DNA from: Gnetum montanum
Taxonomy: Eukaryota > Streptophyta > Gnetopsida > Gnetales > Gnetaceae
Assembly (NCBI GenBank): GCA_015680685.1
Contig: MNCI01001005.1
Location: 344,739-408,738, forward strand
Reading direction: 5' to 3'
DNA: 64,000 bases
Under the pieces are notes generated by a model, which had not been told where the DNA came from, did not search any database, and worked only from the letters and a program-made list of their open reading frames with translations. Numbering within the stretch: the first letter of the stretch is position 1; every line of letters begins with the position of its first letter. Shown piece by piece: positions 46,406 through 57,569 of this stretch. Both the position numbers and the translations under genes were made by a program.

Positions 46406-46647
46406 CAATTTTGAGCTTATTGTTTTTTATACCGGATTACGCTCATACACGCAACACAACGCAGATGAGTCTAATACAGCCTGAAAGCAATTGAAGCACG
46501 CTCAACATGTACCTGCTCTTCACACGCACAATGCGCAAATGAGCGTGTTGTGCATAGTCACAATCTGACTTAAAATGGTCAATGGGACCCGAAATGTCTG
46601 GGACCCACGTCATCAGGGTTGCGCCTCTTCCATGGAGCGTCGCGGCT

Positions 46648-46655
46648 TATAAATA
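46648..46655 (+). promoter_or_regulatory. TATA box of element A
   Basis: TATAAATA in GCGGCTTATAAATACCTCAG, downstream of the hairpin repeats. RNA synthesis would begin about 30 bases on. The 3' LTR has the same box at 58310-58317. Confidence 0.75.
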
Positions 46656-47521
46656 CCTCAGTTGGCAAAGGTACAAGGGTTGGCAAATCAGAGAAGCAGA
46701 GACATTTTTCTGAGCACCAGAGCACTTATCACTTTTGTTGGCGAGAAGTCAAAGGGGCAAGAGCATTTTCTGAGCAAGGAAGCATACCTTGAGTGGAGAA
46801 ACAAAGAGCAACCTTTTGGCAACTACCGACAGTACCATCCTTCAGCAAGAACAGAGCACAGTGCACTTGAGCCTTAGCAATAAGAGAAATCATTCCTTCG
46901 GGGAAGATACGACCTTTCTCCTTTAGCGATCGCTGCCCTGAGCAGAACCTACTCGAAGCAAAGAAGCAGAACAGGGATTGTGAGATCATCTCGCCCAGTT
47001 TGCAAACTCTACTGGTCAGAAATAGTTGATCGGCAGACTTCAGAGCTTGACCATCCTTGCATCCCAGCTTTGGCCTACGAGGTAGATCGGACTTCTGTCT
47101 GGACAGTTTCCTTGTTGTTTTGTGCTCATTTTTGCATCAAGTTATTGGGGGTCTCTCCCATTGTAACGTGACATATAAATCATACATTATTTCAAAAATT
47201 GAAGCATAGATCTTTAAAAATCACGCATTTCTCTCCTGATTAGCATCTCTTCGGCGTGTTTGACGTTATCATTGTAGCGGTCCATCCACGTCGTTTTCCT
47301 CCCATTTCACGATGCCCCGAATCAAATCGCAGCACGCAAAGATCCGTAATCTTCATCGTTTTACTGACCTGTAAGTCCCTGTCTGATCGACAAGACCGTT
47401 CAGGGCACCGCGGATTCGCTTTTTCTAGCATAGCCCTCGCGCGGATCTGTGGTTAAAACTGTATACACAGAACCTCGATCGGTATTTCCAGCTGCCAATG
47501 TTTTCTATCATTATAGTTTTC

Positions 47522-47540
47522 TGGCGCTAGAAGGAGGGCC
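47522..47540 (+). other. Primer binding site of element A
   Basis: TGGCGCTAGAAGGAGGGCC, six bases after the LTR end. Minus-strand DNA synthesis would be primed here by a tRNA ending in GCGCCA. Confidence 0.85.
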
Positions 47541-47759
47541 TGAACCTCCGATCCGAATATTTCGGATAGCCTTGGTAGTAATCTATACCCTAAACCATAG
47601 ACGTAATATCTATAGGGAAGTCTACGGTTGATCGCGTGGTATAGATCGGTCGCAGGGACGATTTCCTTGAAATCCAACAGGGTAGAAAGCCTATTTCGAG
47701 CTTTTGTTGCCAGCTACTCCTTAGGTCTAATTATCATTTACCGTTAATCTCATTACCCA

Positions 47760-49499
47760 ATGGATTCTTTATACACAACCACAACTTCCATGGCCCATAC
47801 TGATTTGGGTGCCACATTCGTGAACCCTATTGTCACCCGACCAGCTCCGGGTGCAATAGAATCCCAGGGACCATTGCGCTGTTCATTGAGGCTTCAGGGA
47901 AAAGAGCCTATCTTCACGGTTATAACCCCTGAAGAATACAACTTCATATGCGTTAAGATCCAGGCGAAGTTGGCTCTAAGCCGAGCCGAACTTGAAGCGA
48001 AACGGAACTTTGAGGTGCTCCACCAAGGGGGTTATGATTTTAAGCCAACAGCCTATGACATAATTTCCTTGACCGAACACCACTACGAACTAATTACACA
48101 GTTAGTCATGGCCAAAGGCCAAGCTTCACAAGCTACGGTGGAGCCCCAGCATGGGGAGGAGGAAGAGGACGACTTTGCGGCCCAGTCGGAACATTCGTTC
48201 CATACTCTGGAACCTTCGTTCCATGCCCTGAGCCCCCAGACACATGTAAATCCCCTGTTTCCTTTCAACGGGGAGGCCGCCTCTCTTAACACGGCCCCGA
48301 TGGCACATATGCATGTCCCTGTCCTTCCACAGGCTACAACGCAACCGTCTGGGCTGCAAGTACAAATTCCCCACAATAACGTGGGGGTGGTTTCGTCACC
48401 ACGCGTACTTAGCATCCCAGTGGTGGTCCCGGAAACCGTTGTGCTCCATTTCATTCATTAGATACAGCCTTACAACGTGTCCGCAACACGCTCGGTGCAG
48501 ACCTTGTCGTTTCCACCCCCTTCGAGCCAACAGGTTACCATAGCTGTCCAACCAACTTACGCCCACCAGCCTGCTGCAGGTCAATGGGCCAACCCGGCGG
48601 TGCAACAGACCCAATCTGTGGTGTACGGCACGCAACTCCCGGTCGCACCAACAACGTATGTTCCACAGGGGGTACCGCAGTATTTACATCCTTATCTCGT
48701 GCAGCAGGTAGCGGTCAACCCCCCTGCGCAGACCAACGGGTGGTGGTCTTCACAGGCTCCCCCACCTGTCAGGGTCCTCACCCTGCCAGCGGCCAGTCGA
48801 TCCCGCCAGTCTTTTTCCTTTCCTGGCACCGCCCTCCCTGTCCAACCTCCCGTGCCATCCGCACAAACACCTCCATTAACAGGCCTGGACCAAGCCTTCC
48901 AGTTGATCCAGACTCTAACTGAAGAGGTTCGACGCCTCAAGACTGCTGGTTCTGACACCGTCCATATCATGGACTTTTACCAAGATGATCCGTTTAGTTC
49001 AGTGATCCCTATGTTGTCGTTACCGCCGGGGATGTCCCTCCCCCATTTCACCAAATACAATGGGTATGGGGATTCCAACGCTCACCTAGTCACCTTTCGA
49101 TCTGAATCCTTGTTGCTTCAACAGTGGCCACATATGATTATCAGAGTCTTTGCGATGTCATTAACAGGGAAAGCCTTGGACTGGTACCGAGCCCTCCCAT
49201 GCTCTTCCATCTCAACCTTGGAAGAGTTGCTGACTCAGTTTGTGACCTACTTCAAATATAACCTGAATCCGGAAGTCACACTGGATCAGCTCATGGGGGT
49301 GAAACAAGACCCGCTCAAACCCGTCCAAAAGTTTATACAGCACTGGACTGCTACTTTGAATGAGATCCGCGAACCAATCGCAGACTCACATACGCTCGCT
49401 ATGTTCAAAGGGGCAGTCAACGACTTCATCAAGTCAAAGTTGTACTACCTTTCCCCTAGTAACCTACATCAGGCCTTCGCACAAGTTAGAGGCATCTAA
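47760..49499 (+). pseudogene. gag of element A, interrupted by one stop
   Basis: From ATG at 47760 (context CCCAATGG) the frame runs 233 codons to a TAG at 48459-48461. The same frame continues at once for about 345 more codons to TAA at 49497. The first part has a basic/acidic N-terminal domain (GPLRCSLRLQGKEPIFTVIT, EEYNFICVKIQAKLALSRAE). A Pro/Gln-rich linker (48480-48880) follows. The capsid-like core is near the end: FTKYNGYGDSNAHLVTFRSE, KALDWYRALPCSSISTLEEL, FKGAVNDFIKSKLYYLSP. The stop could be a late mutation or a readthrough site; the next codons are ATA CAG. The product would form the particle. Confidence 0.85.
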
Positions 49500-50290
49500 G
49501 ATAAGGGTAAGGCTGCAACAACGACGATAGCTGCGTTGACTAAAAATGCAAAGAACAAGAACAAGAAGGCACCCACAGAAGCGCCTCCCAAGGCCACGGC
49601 TGGTGCTGGCACCAGCCAAACCACAGCTACTCCTGAAGGTCCCCCCAGCCAAAGCCAAATTTTGAGCGTATAGATCGTTCAAAATATGCAGCTTTACCTG
49701 TAAAGCATTCTGAATTGCTAAAACAACTGTTAGCGGCAGGACACATTTAACCTAAGAAGGTGTCCGAGGAAGCCCTGAAGAGTCACAGACGTCACTGTGA
49801 ACTGCTGAAGGATCCTTCTTTAGCCTTACCTAATGAACCAGCAGTTCCGAGATCTTTTCGACTGGACCATTTCTGTGACTACCACCAGATGTGTGATCAC
49901 GACACAAATTACTGCTGGGTGTTGAAGGACAACATTCAACACATGATCGACGAAGGTCATCTAAAATTAGACAACAGTAACCCGACGCGTCCGGAAAACC
50001 AAACACTGCATGTATATAAGGACCCACTAAACGCAAACTACGATCCTTATACAATCACTGTGGTGAGTACGGACGGTGAGCGTAAGGGAACACCAAAACA
50101 ACCTTTTGTTTTGCGCGTGCCCGCCAGCTCACCAAGGGGGCCAACTACTTCAGCGGTAGCCAATGGGGTCTCATAGCCACCTTTCATCATACGGGCACCT
50201 TTCCAGGTACGCCCTCAGTCACGCGGCAACACTCAAGCCGCGGCTCCGTCCGCGCCCACGCCTAGAGCGCCCTTCATTATTAGGGCGCCG
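49500..50290 (+). pseudogene. C-terminal gag with modified zinc knuckle, element A
   Basis: The frame has shifted relative to 49499. 49760-50176 reads EEALKSHRRHCELLKDPSLA, then CDYHQMCDHDTNYCWVLKDN, a C-x2-H...H-x4-C pattern found in Tat/Athila gags in place of the usual CCHC knuckle. It ends in Pro-rich repeats (PFVLRVPASS, PFIIRAPF). The join to the duplicated unit at 50296 comes directly after, so the protease that should follow is absent. Confidence 0.75.
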
Positions 50291-50295
50291 GAACC

Positions 50296-50520
50296 ATGCA
50301 AAGAATGACCTATCGGTTCAAAGGTGTCGGGTCACGCACTTCGACCACGGCCTGTTGAACATGCTCCAGGTTCTCCTGTACCTCATCGATTTTAGCCAAT
50401 TTAGTATTCTTCTTCTTCGTCTTAGCGCCATTATCACAGCTTCAACAAATGCACAGCTTTGCACCTTCAAATCTTCTGCTCTTCTCGCTCTTGCTAGAAA
50501 ATACCTGCAAATTTGAACGC
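50296..50520 (-). pseudogene. Antisense ORF remnant in element A (first copy)
   Basis: The minus strand codes for LARARRAKDLNVQSCAFVEA-like peptide and KTKKNNTKLAKIDEVQENLE in the better-preserved second copy (51968-52207). It lies between gag and RT, as the antisense block of C does. It is probably the 3' end of that ORF left by a deletion that also took the protease. Confidence 0.45.
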
Positions 50521-50664
50521 ACGATAGCTAATAGTCCGTTCTAACCAAAAAATCGTCTATTTGTATGCGAGAATCACCGACTTGATATCCAATTTCAGCG
50601 GGACTTTCCTGAAACGGAACCCAAAAATCAAGATATTAATGCGGCTGATATCGCACGCACCGTT

Positions 50665-50690
50665 GTCCGAAATGACGTTAAACTACCACA
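50665..50690 (+). repeat. Single hairpin module before RT, element A (first copy)
   Basis: GTCCGAAATGAC then GTTAAACTACCACA: the same plan as the array units (GTC...GAC plus TTAAACT). The second copy is at 52324-52349. Element C has one at the same place. Confidence 0.65.
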
Positions 50691-50831
50691 TCTTATCGCC
50701 TCGTAATCGGGTAGCATTGATTACAACTTCATTACAAAATTCAAAATTCTGTTAGCTTTCCACGTTTGCTAGCCATCACGTCATCTTCTTTCTAACCATT
50801 TACGCACTTTGCGGTTTTGCAGGACAAACAA

Positions 50832-52016
50832 ATGGACGCAACACTGTCAACACCTTTAACTCTGACTGGCCCATACGGCAAGATAGTTAGGCAATTCGAT
50901 CCCGCGTTTATAGACGTTAATCTCCCCTTAGAAGACGTAACTATAGCTACGTCGGAGATGTCCCCGGAATGGCCAGAACAGTTGACGCGCACGCTAGACT
51001 TGGAAGCTGGGGACATAACCGAAGACCCCCTTGATGAGGTCTCTATCGTCACGCATAGGGGCAAAGCTAAAACGCTTACAGTCAGTTCCTTGTTAGAACA
51101 AGAAACGCACGATGCCGTAACACAGGTCCTGCAAGACAACATCACTGTCTTCGCATGGTCATACGAGGATATGCCTGGACTAGATCCCAGGCTAATCCAA
51201 CATAACATCATCTTAGACCCACAGATCAAAGCAGTTAGGCAAAAGGCACACAAAATCAAGCCAGAGATCACACTAGCCGTGCGTGATGAAATCACCAAGC
51301 TCTACCAGGCTGGTTTCATTCGTGCAGTCGATTACTCGGACTGGGTATCTAACATTGTGGTCGTGCCAAAGAAGACCGGGAGTATACGCATTTGCATAGA
51401 CTTCCGGGATTTGAACAAGGCCACAATCAAAGATAATTTCCCGCTCCCGAGTATCGATCAACTAGTCGATACAATAATTGGGCATGCACTCCTATCATTC
51501 ATGGATGGCTTCTCTGGTTATAACCAGATTCGCATTAACCCAGAACATCAATTAACTACGACATTCATGACACCCTGGGGTACCTTTTGCTATATTATGA
51601 TGCCTTTTGGTATGAAGAACGCCGGAGCCATGTATCAACGGGCCATGACATACATCTTTAGCGACTATCTCTTAGAAAGACTGAATGATTATGTAGATGA
51701 TATAGCTGTGAAGTCTTTAAAGTCTGATGATCATTCAGGATATCTGGAGTTAGTCCTTAAAAGATGCTCTAAATACGATCTCTGGCTTAACCCAAAGAAG
51801 TGCATATTCGGAGTCAAAACTGGACGCATGTTGGGGTTTGTGGTATCGGAAACTCGCATACGAGTTGACCCTGATAAGGTCAAAGCCATTGTCGAGTTAA
51901 TGCCTCCGAAAGACCTCAAGCAATTACGCGGGTTACAGGGATGCTTACAGTTCATGCAAAGAATGACCTACCGGTTCAAAGGTGTCGGGTCACGCACTTC
52001 GATCACGGCCTGTTGA
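50832..52016 (+). pseudogene. Reverse transcriptase of element A, first copy (truncated)
   Basis: The start is the ATG at 50832, ten bases after TTTTGCAG|GAC (AG 50821-50822). The N-terminal domain has TLTGPYGKIVRQFDP and LDLEAGDITEDPLDE. The RT core is intact: WVSNIVVVPKKTGSIRICID, FRDLNKATIKDNFPLPS, SFMDGFSGYNQI, MMPFGMKNAGAMYQRAM, LNDYVDDIAVKS. The catalytic YVDD is present. The frame runs into the duplication join at 51954 and ends at TGA 52014-52016 after a foreign tail, so thumb, connection and RNase H are lost. Confidence 0.88.
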
Positions 52017-52207
52017 ACACGCTCCAGGTTCTCCTGTACCTCATCGATTTTAGCCAATTTAGTGTTATTCTTCTTCGTCTTAGGCACCATTATCAAAGCT
52101 TCAACAAATGCACAGCTTTGCACATTCAAATCTTTTGCTCTTCTCGCTCTTGCTAGAAAATACCTGCAAATTTGAACGCACGATAGCCAACAGTCCATTC
52201 TAACCAA
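51968..52207 (-). pseudogene. Antisense ORF remnant in element A (second copy)
   Basis: A 79-codon minus-strand frame with RYFLARARRAKDLNVQSCAF and then a helix-like charged stretch KLAKIDEVQENLERVQQAV. Codon content looks coding. A comparable charged helix (LWAETLDKFAFMQGIVDDMI) ends the antisense block of C at 10326-10613. Confidence 0.45.
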
Positions 52208-52490
52208 AAAATCGTCTATTTGTATGCAAGAATCACCGACTTGATATCTGATTTCAGCGGGACTTTCCTGAAACGGAACCCGAAAATCAAGATATTAATG
52301 CGGCTGATATCACACGCACCGTTGTCCGAAATGACATTAAACTACCACATCTTATCGCCTCGTAATCGGGTAGCATTGATTACAACTTCATTACAAAATT
52401 CAAAATTCTGTTAGCTTTCCACGTTTGCTAGCCATCACGTCATCTTCTTTCTAACCATTTACGCACTTTGCGGTTTTGCAGGATAAACAA

Positions 52491-53636
52491 ATGGACGCAA
52501 CACTGTCAACACCTTTAACTCTGACTGGCCCATACGGCAAGATAGTTAGGCAATTCGATCCCGCGTTTATAGACGTTAATCTTCCCTTAGAAGACATAAC
52601 TATAGCTACGTCAGAGATGTCCCTGGAATGGCCAGAATAGTTGACGCGCACGCTAGACTTGGAAGCTGGGGACATAACCGAAGACCCCCTTGATGAGGTC
52701 TCTATCATCACGCATAGGGGCAAAGCTAAAATGCTTAAAGTCAGTTCCTTGTTAGAACAAGAAACGCACGATGCTGTAACACAGGTCTTGCAAGACAACA
52801 TCACTGTCTTCGCATGGTCATACGAGGATATGCCTAGACTAGATCCCAGGCTAATCCAACATAACATCATCTTAGACCCACAGATCAAAGCAGTTAGGCA
52901 AAAGACACGTAAAATCAAGCCAGAGATCACGCTAGCCGTGCATGATGAAATCACCAAGCTCTACCAGGCTGGTTTCATTCGTGTAGTCGATTACTCGGAC
53001 TGGGTATCTAACATTGTGGTCGTGCCAAAGAAGACCGGGAGTATACGCATTTGCATAGACTTCTGGGATTTGAACAAGGCCACAATCAAAGATAATTTCC
53101 CGCTCCCGAGTATCGATCAACTAGTCGATACAACAGTTGGGCATGCACTCCTATCATTCATGGATGGCTTCTCTAGTTATAACCAGATTCGCATTAACCC
53201 AGAACATCAATTAACTACAACATTCATGACACCCTGGGGTACCTTTTTCTATACTATGATGCCTTTTGGTCTGAAGAACGCCGGAGCCACGTATCAACGG
53301 GCCATGACATACATCTTTAGCGACTATCTCTTAGAAAGACTGAATGATTATGTAGATGATATAGCTGTGAAGTCTTTAAAGTCTGATGATCATTCAGGAG
53401 ATCTGGAGTTAGTCCTTAAAAGATGCTCTAAATACGATCTCCGGATTAACCCGAAGAAGTGCGTATTCGGAGTCAAAACCGGACGCATGTTGGGGTTTGT
53501 GGTATCGGAAACCGGCATACGAGTTGACCCTGATAAGGTCAAAGCCATTGTCGAGTTAACGCCTCCGACAGACCTCAAGCAATTACGGGGTTACAGGGAC
53601 GCTTATAGTTCATACGCCATTTCATCTCGAGATTAA
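52491..53636 (+). pseudogene. Reverse transcriptase of element A, second copy (broken)
   Basis: It begins at ATG 52491. Codon 50 is TAG (52638-52640), where the first copy has CAG. The core then reads on from 52641: YVDDIAVKS is kept, but the Arg of CIDFRDLN is Trp (CIDFWDLN). Near 53585 one base is lost relative to copy 1 (TTACGCGGG versus TTACGGGG), which shifts the frame just before the connection to RNase H. This is the copy joined to the downstream domains. Confidence 0.88.
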
Positions 53637-54520
53637 CTGATAAGTTGCACCCTATCCAGCACCTGCTTAAAAAGGGGGTCAATTTCGAATGGACGGAAAA
53701 TTGCCAGCGTGCGTTTGACAACTTGAAACAGGAATTGCAACATCTACCAACAGTTTTCCCTCCACAAAGGGACTTACCATTCTACGTTTACCTTGCTACT
53801 TCGGATGTAGCGTTAGCAGCATTGCTTTGCCAAAGGAGGAACGATGGGTCCGAAGTGCCTATCTATTACCTAAGCCATGCTCTGTATGCGTATGAAACGA
53901 GGTATAATGAAGTCAAGTGTAATTGTCTAGCATTAGTTTTTACGCTCAAAAAGTGTAGACATTACCTTTTCCGTAGCCAGGTTAACATTATTTGCAAAAA
54001 TAACATCCTTAGGACTATCACGCATAATTTGTACGAAAGAAGTAGGATCGCTCGCTGGAAACCTATCACCGCAGAATATGATCTGCATTATGTTGGCCAA
54101 TCTTCTACGAAGGGCCAAGCGATAGCCGACCAGTTAGTAACATCACCAGTTAACAACCAAGCAACTATAGAGCTAGAGTTCCCTGACGAACATGTACATA
54201 CTTTAAGCCCTGTCTTGACAGGCCGCGAAGCAACATTGTATTTCGACGGAGCTTCAACCGCTAAAGGTGGCAGTGCCGCCACTGTTATCACGCTATCGCC
54301 TGAGGATGTGCATCTACACGCTTATCGCTTGACTTTCCCTTGTACGAATAATGTGGCAGAGTACGAGGGGCTCCTCAGGGGATTACTAACTGCTGGTGAG
54401 CTAGATGTTCAACACCTGGCGATTAGGGGCAATTCGATGCTTGTCATAAATCAAATCACTGGAGTCTACGCCTGCAAGGCTGTACATTTGAAGCCCTACT
54501 GAGATCAGGCTAAAGATCTT
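53614..54520 (+). pseudogene. Dual RNase H of element A
   Basis: An open frame covers 53645-54502. The connection is LHPIQHLLKKGVNFEWTENC. The first RNase H has LPFYVYLATSDVALAALLCQ and IYYLSHALYAYETRYNEVKC. The archaeal-type RNase H follows: TLYFDGASTAKGGSAATVIT (first Asp), CTNNVAEYEGLLRGL (Glu), and RGNSMLVINQITG, where the usual Asp of GDS is Asn. Dual RNase H is the hallmark of the Tat lineage. The frame is detached from RT by the upstream frameshift, so it would not be made as a fusion. Confidence 0.88.
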
Positions 54521-55955
54521 CTGAGGTGATTTACGACCTTCGACGCCAAACACGTTCCACGCACTGACAACACGCTGGTCGACGCACTGGCCACCATGGC
54601 TTTACACGTGCCTTCACACTTGTTTAACACTTACCCTACATTAATTACAGACTGTGCAGATCCTATCATTCGGGCGGCGCAAATCTCCTCTCTTCTGAAT
54701 AAAAGCACGCCTGAATGGTACGATAATATTAAAACTTATCTTTTACAGGGTGAGCTACCGTCAAAATTAACACGCGCGTAGAAATACGCAATCCGTAAGC
54801 GGGCTAGGCAATACATCATCATCGGAGACAACACTCTCTGTAGATGCCCCTTTGATGGCGTGTTGCTTACCTGCATTGACAAAGACCAAGCGCAACATAT
54901 AGTCAGCGAGGTCCACGAGGGACTGTGCGGCGGCCACGTAGCACCACGGGTTATGACCCTAAAAATCCGTCGCTTAGGATAGTACTGGCCATGCATGGAA
55001 AAGGACTGCCTGACAAAGGATAAAACTTGTGACACGTGTCAGCGTCATGCAAACCTCATCCACGTGTCACCCACAGAATTGCATACAACGCAGATAACAT
55101 GGCCGTTTCAGCGATGGGGATTGGACATCATGGGACCCATCACGCCAAAATCTTCCGCAAGGCATAGCTTCATTATTACCGCTACCGAGTATTTTATGAA
55201 GTGGGTAGAAGCTGTCCCCCTACGGAAAATCACATCCCAACAGGTTTGCCATTTTATCTTGGACAACATAGTAACCAGATTTGGTCTCCCAATGACTATT
55301 GTGACTGACAATGGGCCACATTTTAGTAGCATGGAAACCAAATCCTTCTGTGATAACCTAGGCATTAGACAGTCTTTTTCCTCCCCCTATTACCCGCAGG
55401 AAAATGGTCAAGCTGAAGCATCAAAAAAAATAGTCATCAATCTACTCAAGAAAATGCTCGACAGTAACAAGAGACGGTGGCATGATAAAATCCTCTATGT
55501 GCTATGGGCGTACCGTACCACATGTAGGACAGCTACAGGTAGTATGCCCTATAGTCTAGTTTACGAATCTGAAGCAGTGCTACCTCTCGAATTGCAAATT
55601 CCTTCTCTAAGAAGGGTCCTCTCCACCATTATAAATGAAGCTCAACACACCGAGGCTTGGATAATGGATTTGGATTCAGTAGAAGAGAAGTGGATACAGG
55701 CTCTTGATACGATTGAGACATATCAAGATAAACAGAGACAGAAGCATCATCACAATCTTCAGCAGTGTCCGATCAAAAAAGGAGACCTAGTCCTCAAAGC
55801 CGTGCGTGAGTCGGCAGGCAAGTTCTCGGCGAATTGGTAAGGGCCCTTCTCGGTGGTCGACGCATATAGCAACGGAGCTTTCAGACTAGCAGACATCAAC
55901 AGCAATGAACTACCAAACCCTGTAAATCATGTATATCTGAAGTGATATTACATTT
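54521..55955 (+). pseudogene. Integrase of element A (three in-frame stops)
   Basis: A linker (54596-54778) ends at a stop. The zinc domain has VHEGLCGGHVAPRVMTLKIR, a TAG at 54978-54980, and CDTCQRHANLIHVSP. The core in 54995-55837 has WGLDIMGPITP (Asp), TIVTDNGPHFSSMETKSFCD (Asp) and YYPQENGQAEASKK (Glu), so the D,D,E triad is complete. KKGDLVLKAVRESAGKFSAN starts the C-terminal domain. TAA at 55838-55840 replaces a Lys codon (NW*GPFSVVDAYSNGAF), and the domain then reads on to about 55943. Confidence 0.9.
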
Positions 55956-55982
55956 AGCAGTATCTACAGCACGAATAATCAG

Positions 55983-56972
55983 GTATGATAGCCATCGTCT
56001 GCTACGACGTAAAACTGGCACCAGGCGTCCGCTATGACGTTAAACTGGCACTAATCGTCCGCTACGACGTAAAACTGGCATGCCTTGCACGCGTTCGCCA
56101 TGACGCTAAACTGGCGAGTACTAACTGTCTGCTATGACGTAAAACTGGCAATGTTGTACAAGTCCGCCAAGATGAAAAATCGACACCTTTTGCACGCGTT
56201 TGCCATGACGCTAAACTGGCACAGGTAAGTAGCCGTCTGCTGAGACGTAAAACCAGCACAGATTTATCCTTGGGTCACGACATGAAACTGACATCCACAG
56301 CACGGTCTGCTGAGACCATAAATCAACCTTGCCACCATCCGCTATGACGTAAAACTAGCATTTCTCGGTCTGCCTGGACTTTAAACTGGGACCATGGTCT
56401 GCTGAGACTTAAAACCAGCAATGACAGTCTACCAGGACTCAAAACTAGGACTTACAGGCTGCTGCCATGTAACTCAAGCGAGCGCAATCATCTCTACATG
56501 GCTGCACGACCAACGGGGTGGGATACTGGGACAGCCCTAGCGTCACCACCCCACTAGCATCCTACTGATTCCTCGTACGAGCTAAAGGGCATCTTACTGA
56601 TCCCTCAGAGATGCCGTCGCTGTGCCCACTGCAGTGGTGGCACCTCTGAGAGTTTAGTCTTGCCAGCCGGAGCCCTGAGGAAGTCCTCGCTGGCAACGAC
56701 CTCGAGACCCTCCGCCGATCATCGCTATCAGACGTTGGCTTCGCAAATTCATCTGGCTGGTTCCTTGTCTAACCAGTCAAGTGCATTGCATCTGATGCCT
56801 TTTGGCGAAGGTATGCAGGGCCAATTGTCAGGATTGGCGGCCCCGGTCTTACGCTCTAGCTCTTTCTTCATGTCCCAATGACTCTATCTCACATCAAACG
56901 GCACTTGTTTCGACAGCCTCGCCCCTTGTTCGCATGAGCAATGGTGTCCTCTGTTTTCTTCTGTGGTTGCAG
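55983..56972 (+). other. Putative intron after integrase (element A)
   Basis: Donor AATCAG|GTATGA, acceptor TGTGGTTGCAG|GTTAC. Its length of 990 bp is one base from the matching interval in C. The module array fills its first half. Confidence 0.45.
55990..56475 (+). repeat. Module array after integrase, element A (about 15 units)
   Basis: Units such as GTCCGCTATGACGTTAAACT then GGCAC, and GGTCTGCCTGGACTTTAAAC then TGGGACC. Each begins with a short inverted pair (GTC...GAC, or GGTCT...AGACC at about 56305). The units are 26-38 bp and not identical. Some at the far end are decayed. Confidence 0.88.
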
Positions 56973-57556
56973 GTTACTTGCTCCGAGGATGTGGTCCAAA
57001 GGTGCGTTCATCTGAGCGGTGAAGAACAACAGCGTTCTGAAATGGCTGCTCAGGTTTGCCTGACCACTTCGAGCTACACGCCTATGCTTCTCACAAATCC
57101 TACCTTTAGCTCTTGTTTCCCTTCATCCCCACCACCCGCTTCCCATACACAAAGGCTATATACGCAAGTATCCATTTTTCGCACTCGCACTAGCAGAGAG
57201 ATCGTAGAAAGTGATGCGCAACGCTCCTTCTGCAAGCATTCTTGTTAGAATCTGTAACAGAGAAATCTCAGATTGATGCACTACGCTCGTCTGAAAGCAT
57301 TCCTGTTGTCATAAATGAGTGTCCATTTCTGTGCGTACGAGCGTATTTCATGCCCCTACCATCATAACTCATTTTGCATCTTCCCCGAACCTGTTTCCAG
57401 CTATGTCCCTCTGTCTCCCATACCTTCCGGCTTTGCTCTTCCATGTTGATAGGGCAACACTTGAGTAGCCATGGATGGACGCTGTTCTTGCTTCTACAAA
57501 TTTGGTGTTTTGCATTCTTTGTCGACGTCTTTCGGGTAAGCCCTCTAACCGTCAAC
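56973..57556 (+). other. 3' segment of element A after the putative intron
   Basis: No recognised domain. The plus frame 56802-57248 is open but crosses the candidate acceptor, so it is doubtful as one gene. KGAFI follows the acceptor at about 57000, weakly like KGVFN in C and KGASH in B. Confidence 0.35.
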
Positions 57557-57569
57557 AAAGGGGGGCCAT
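57557..57569 (+). other. Polypurine tract of element A
   Basis: AAAGGGGGGCCAT directly before the LTR start TGAAACACC. Confidence 0.85.

Larger units (their letters stand above)
45908..47515 (+). repeat. 5' LTR of element A
   Basis: It starts TGAAACACCGTGAAAATTAC and ends TATCATTATA, where the 3' copy has TGTCGTTACA. The terminal CA has mutated to TA in this copy. It carries the 49-bp hairpin repeats and the TATA box. Confidence 0.93.
50296..53613 (+). repeat. 1659-bp tandem duplication in element A
   Basis: CATGCAAAGAATGACCTATC at 50296 recurs as CATGCAAAGAATGACCTACC at 51955. Unit 1 is 50296-51954 and unit 2 is 51955-53613. Each holds an antisense remnant, the pre-RT leader and most of RT. 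The unit joins share the short word CAT. Differences between units are scattered single bases, a few per hundred by eye. Confidence 0.95.

Noticed and set aside
48083-48454. Minus-strand ORFs opposite the A gag
   Set aside because: Shadows of the GC-rich Pro/Gln-rich gag linker. No independent support.
50792-51298. 168-codon minus-strand ORF, repeated at 52451-52957
   Set aside because: It is antisense to a well-supported RT and is the shadow of that frame. It repeats only because the RT segment is duplicated.
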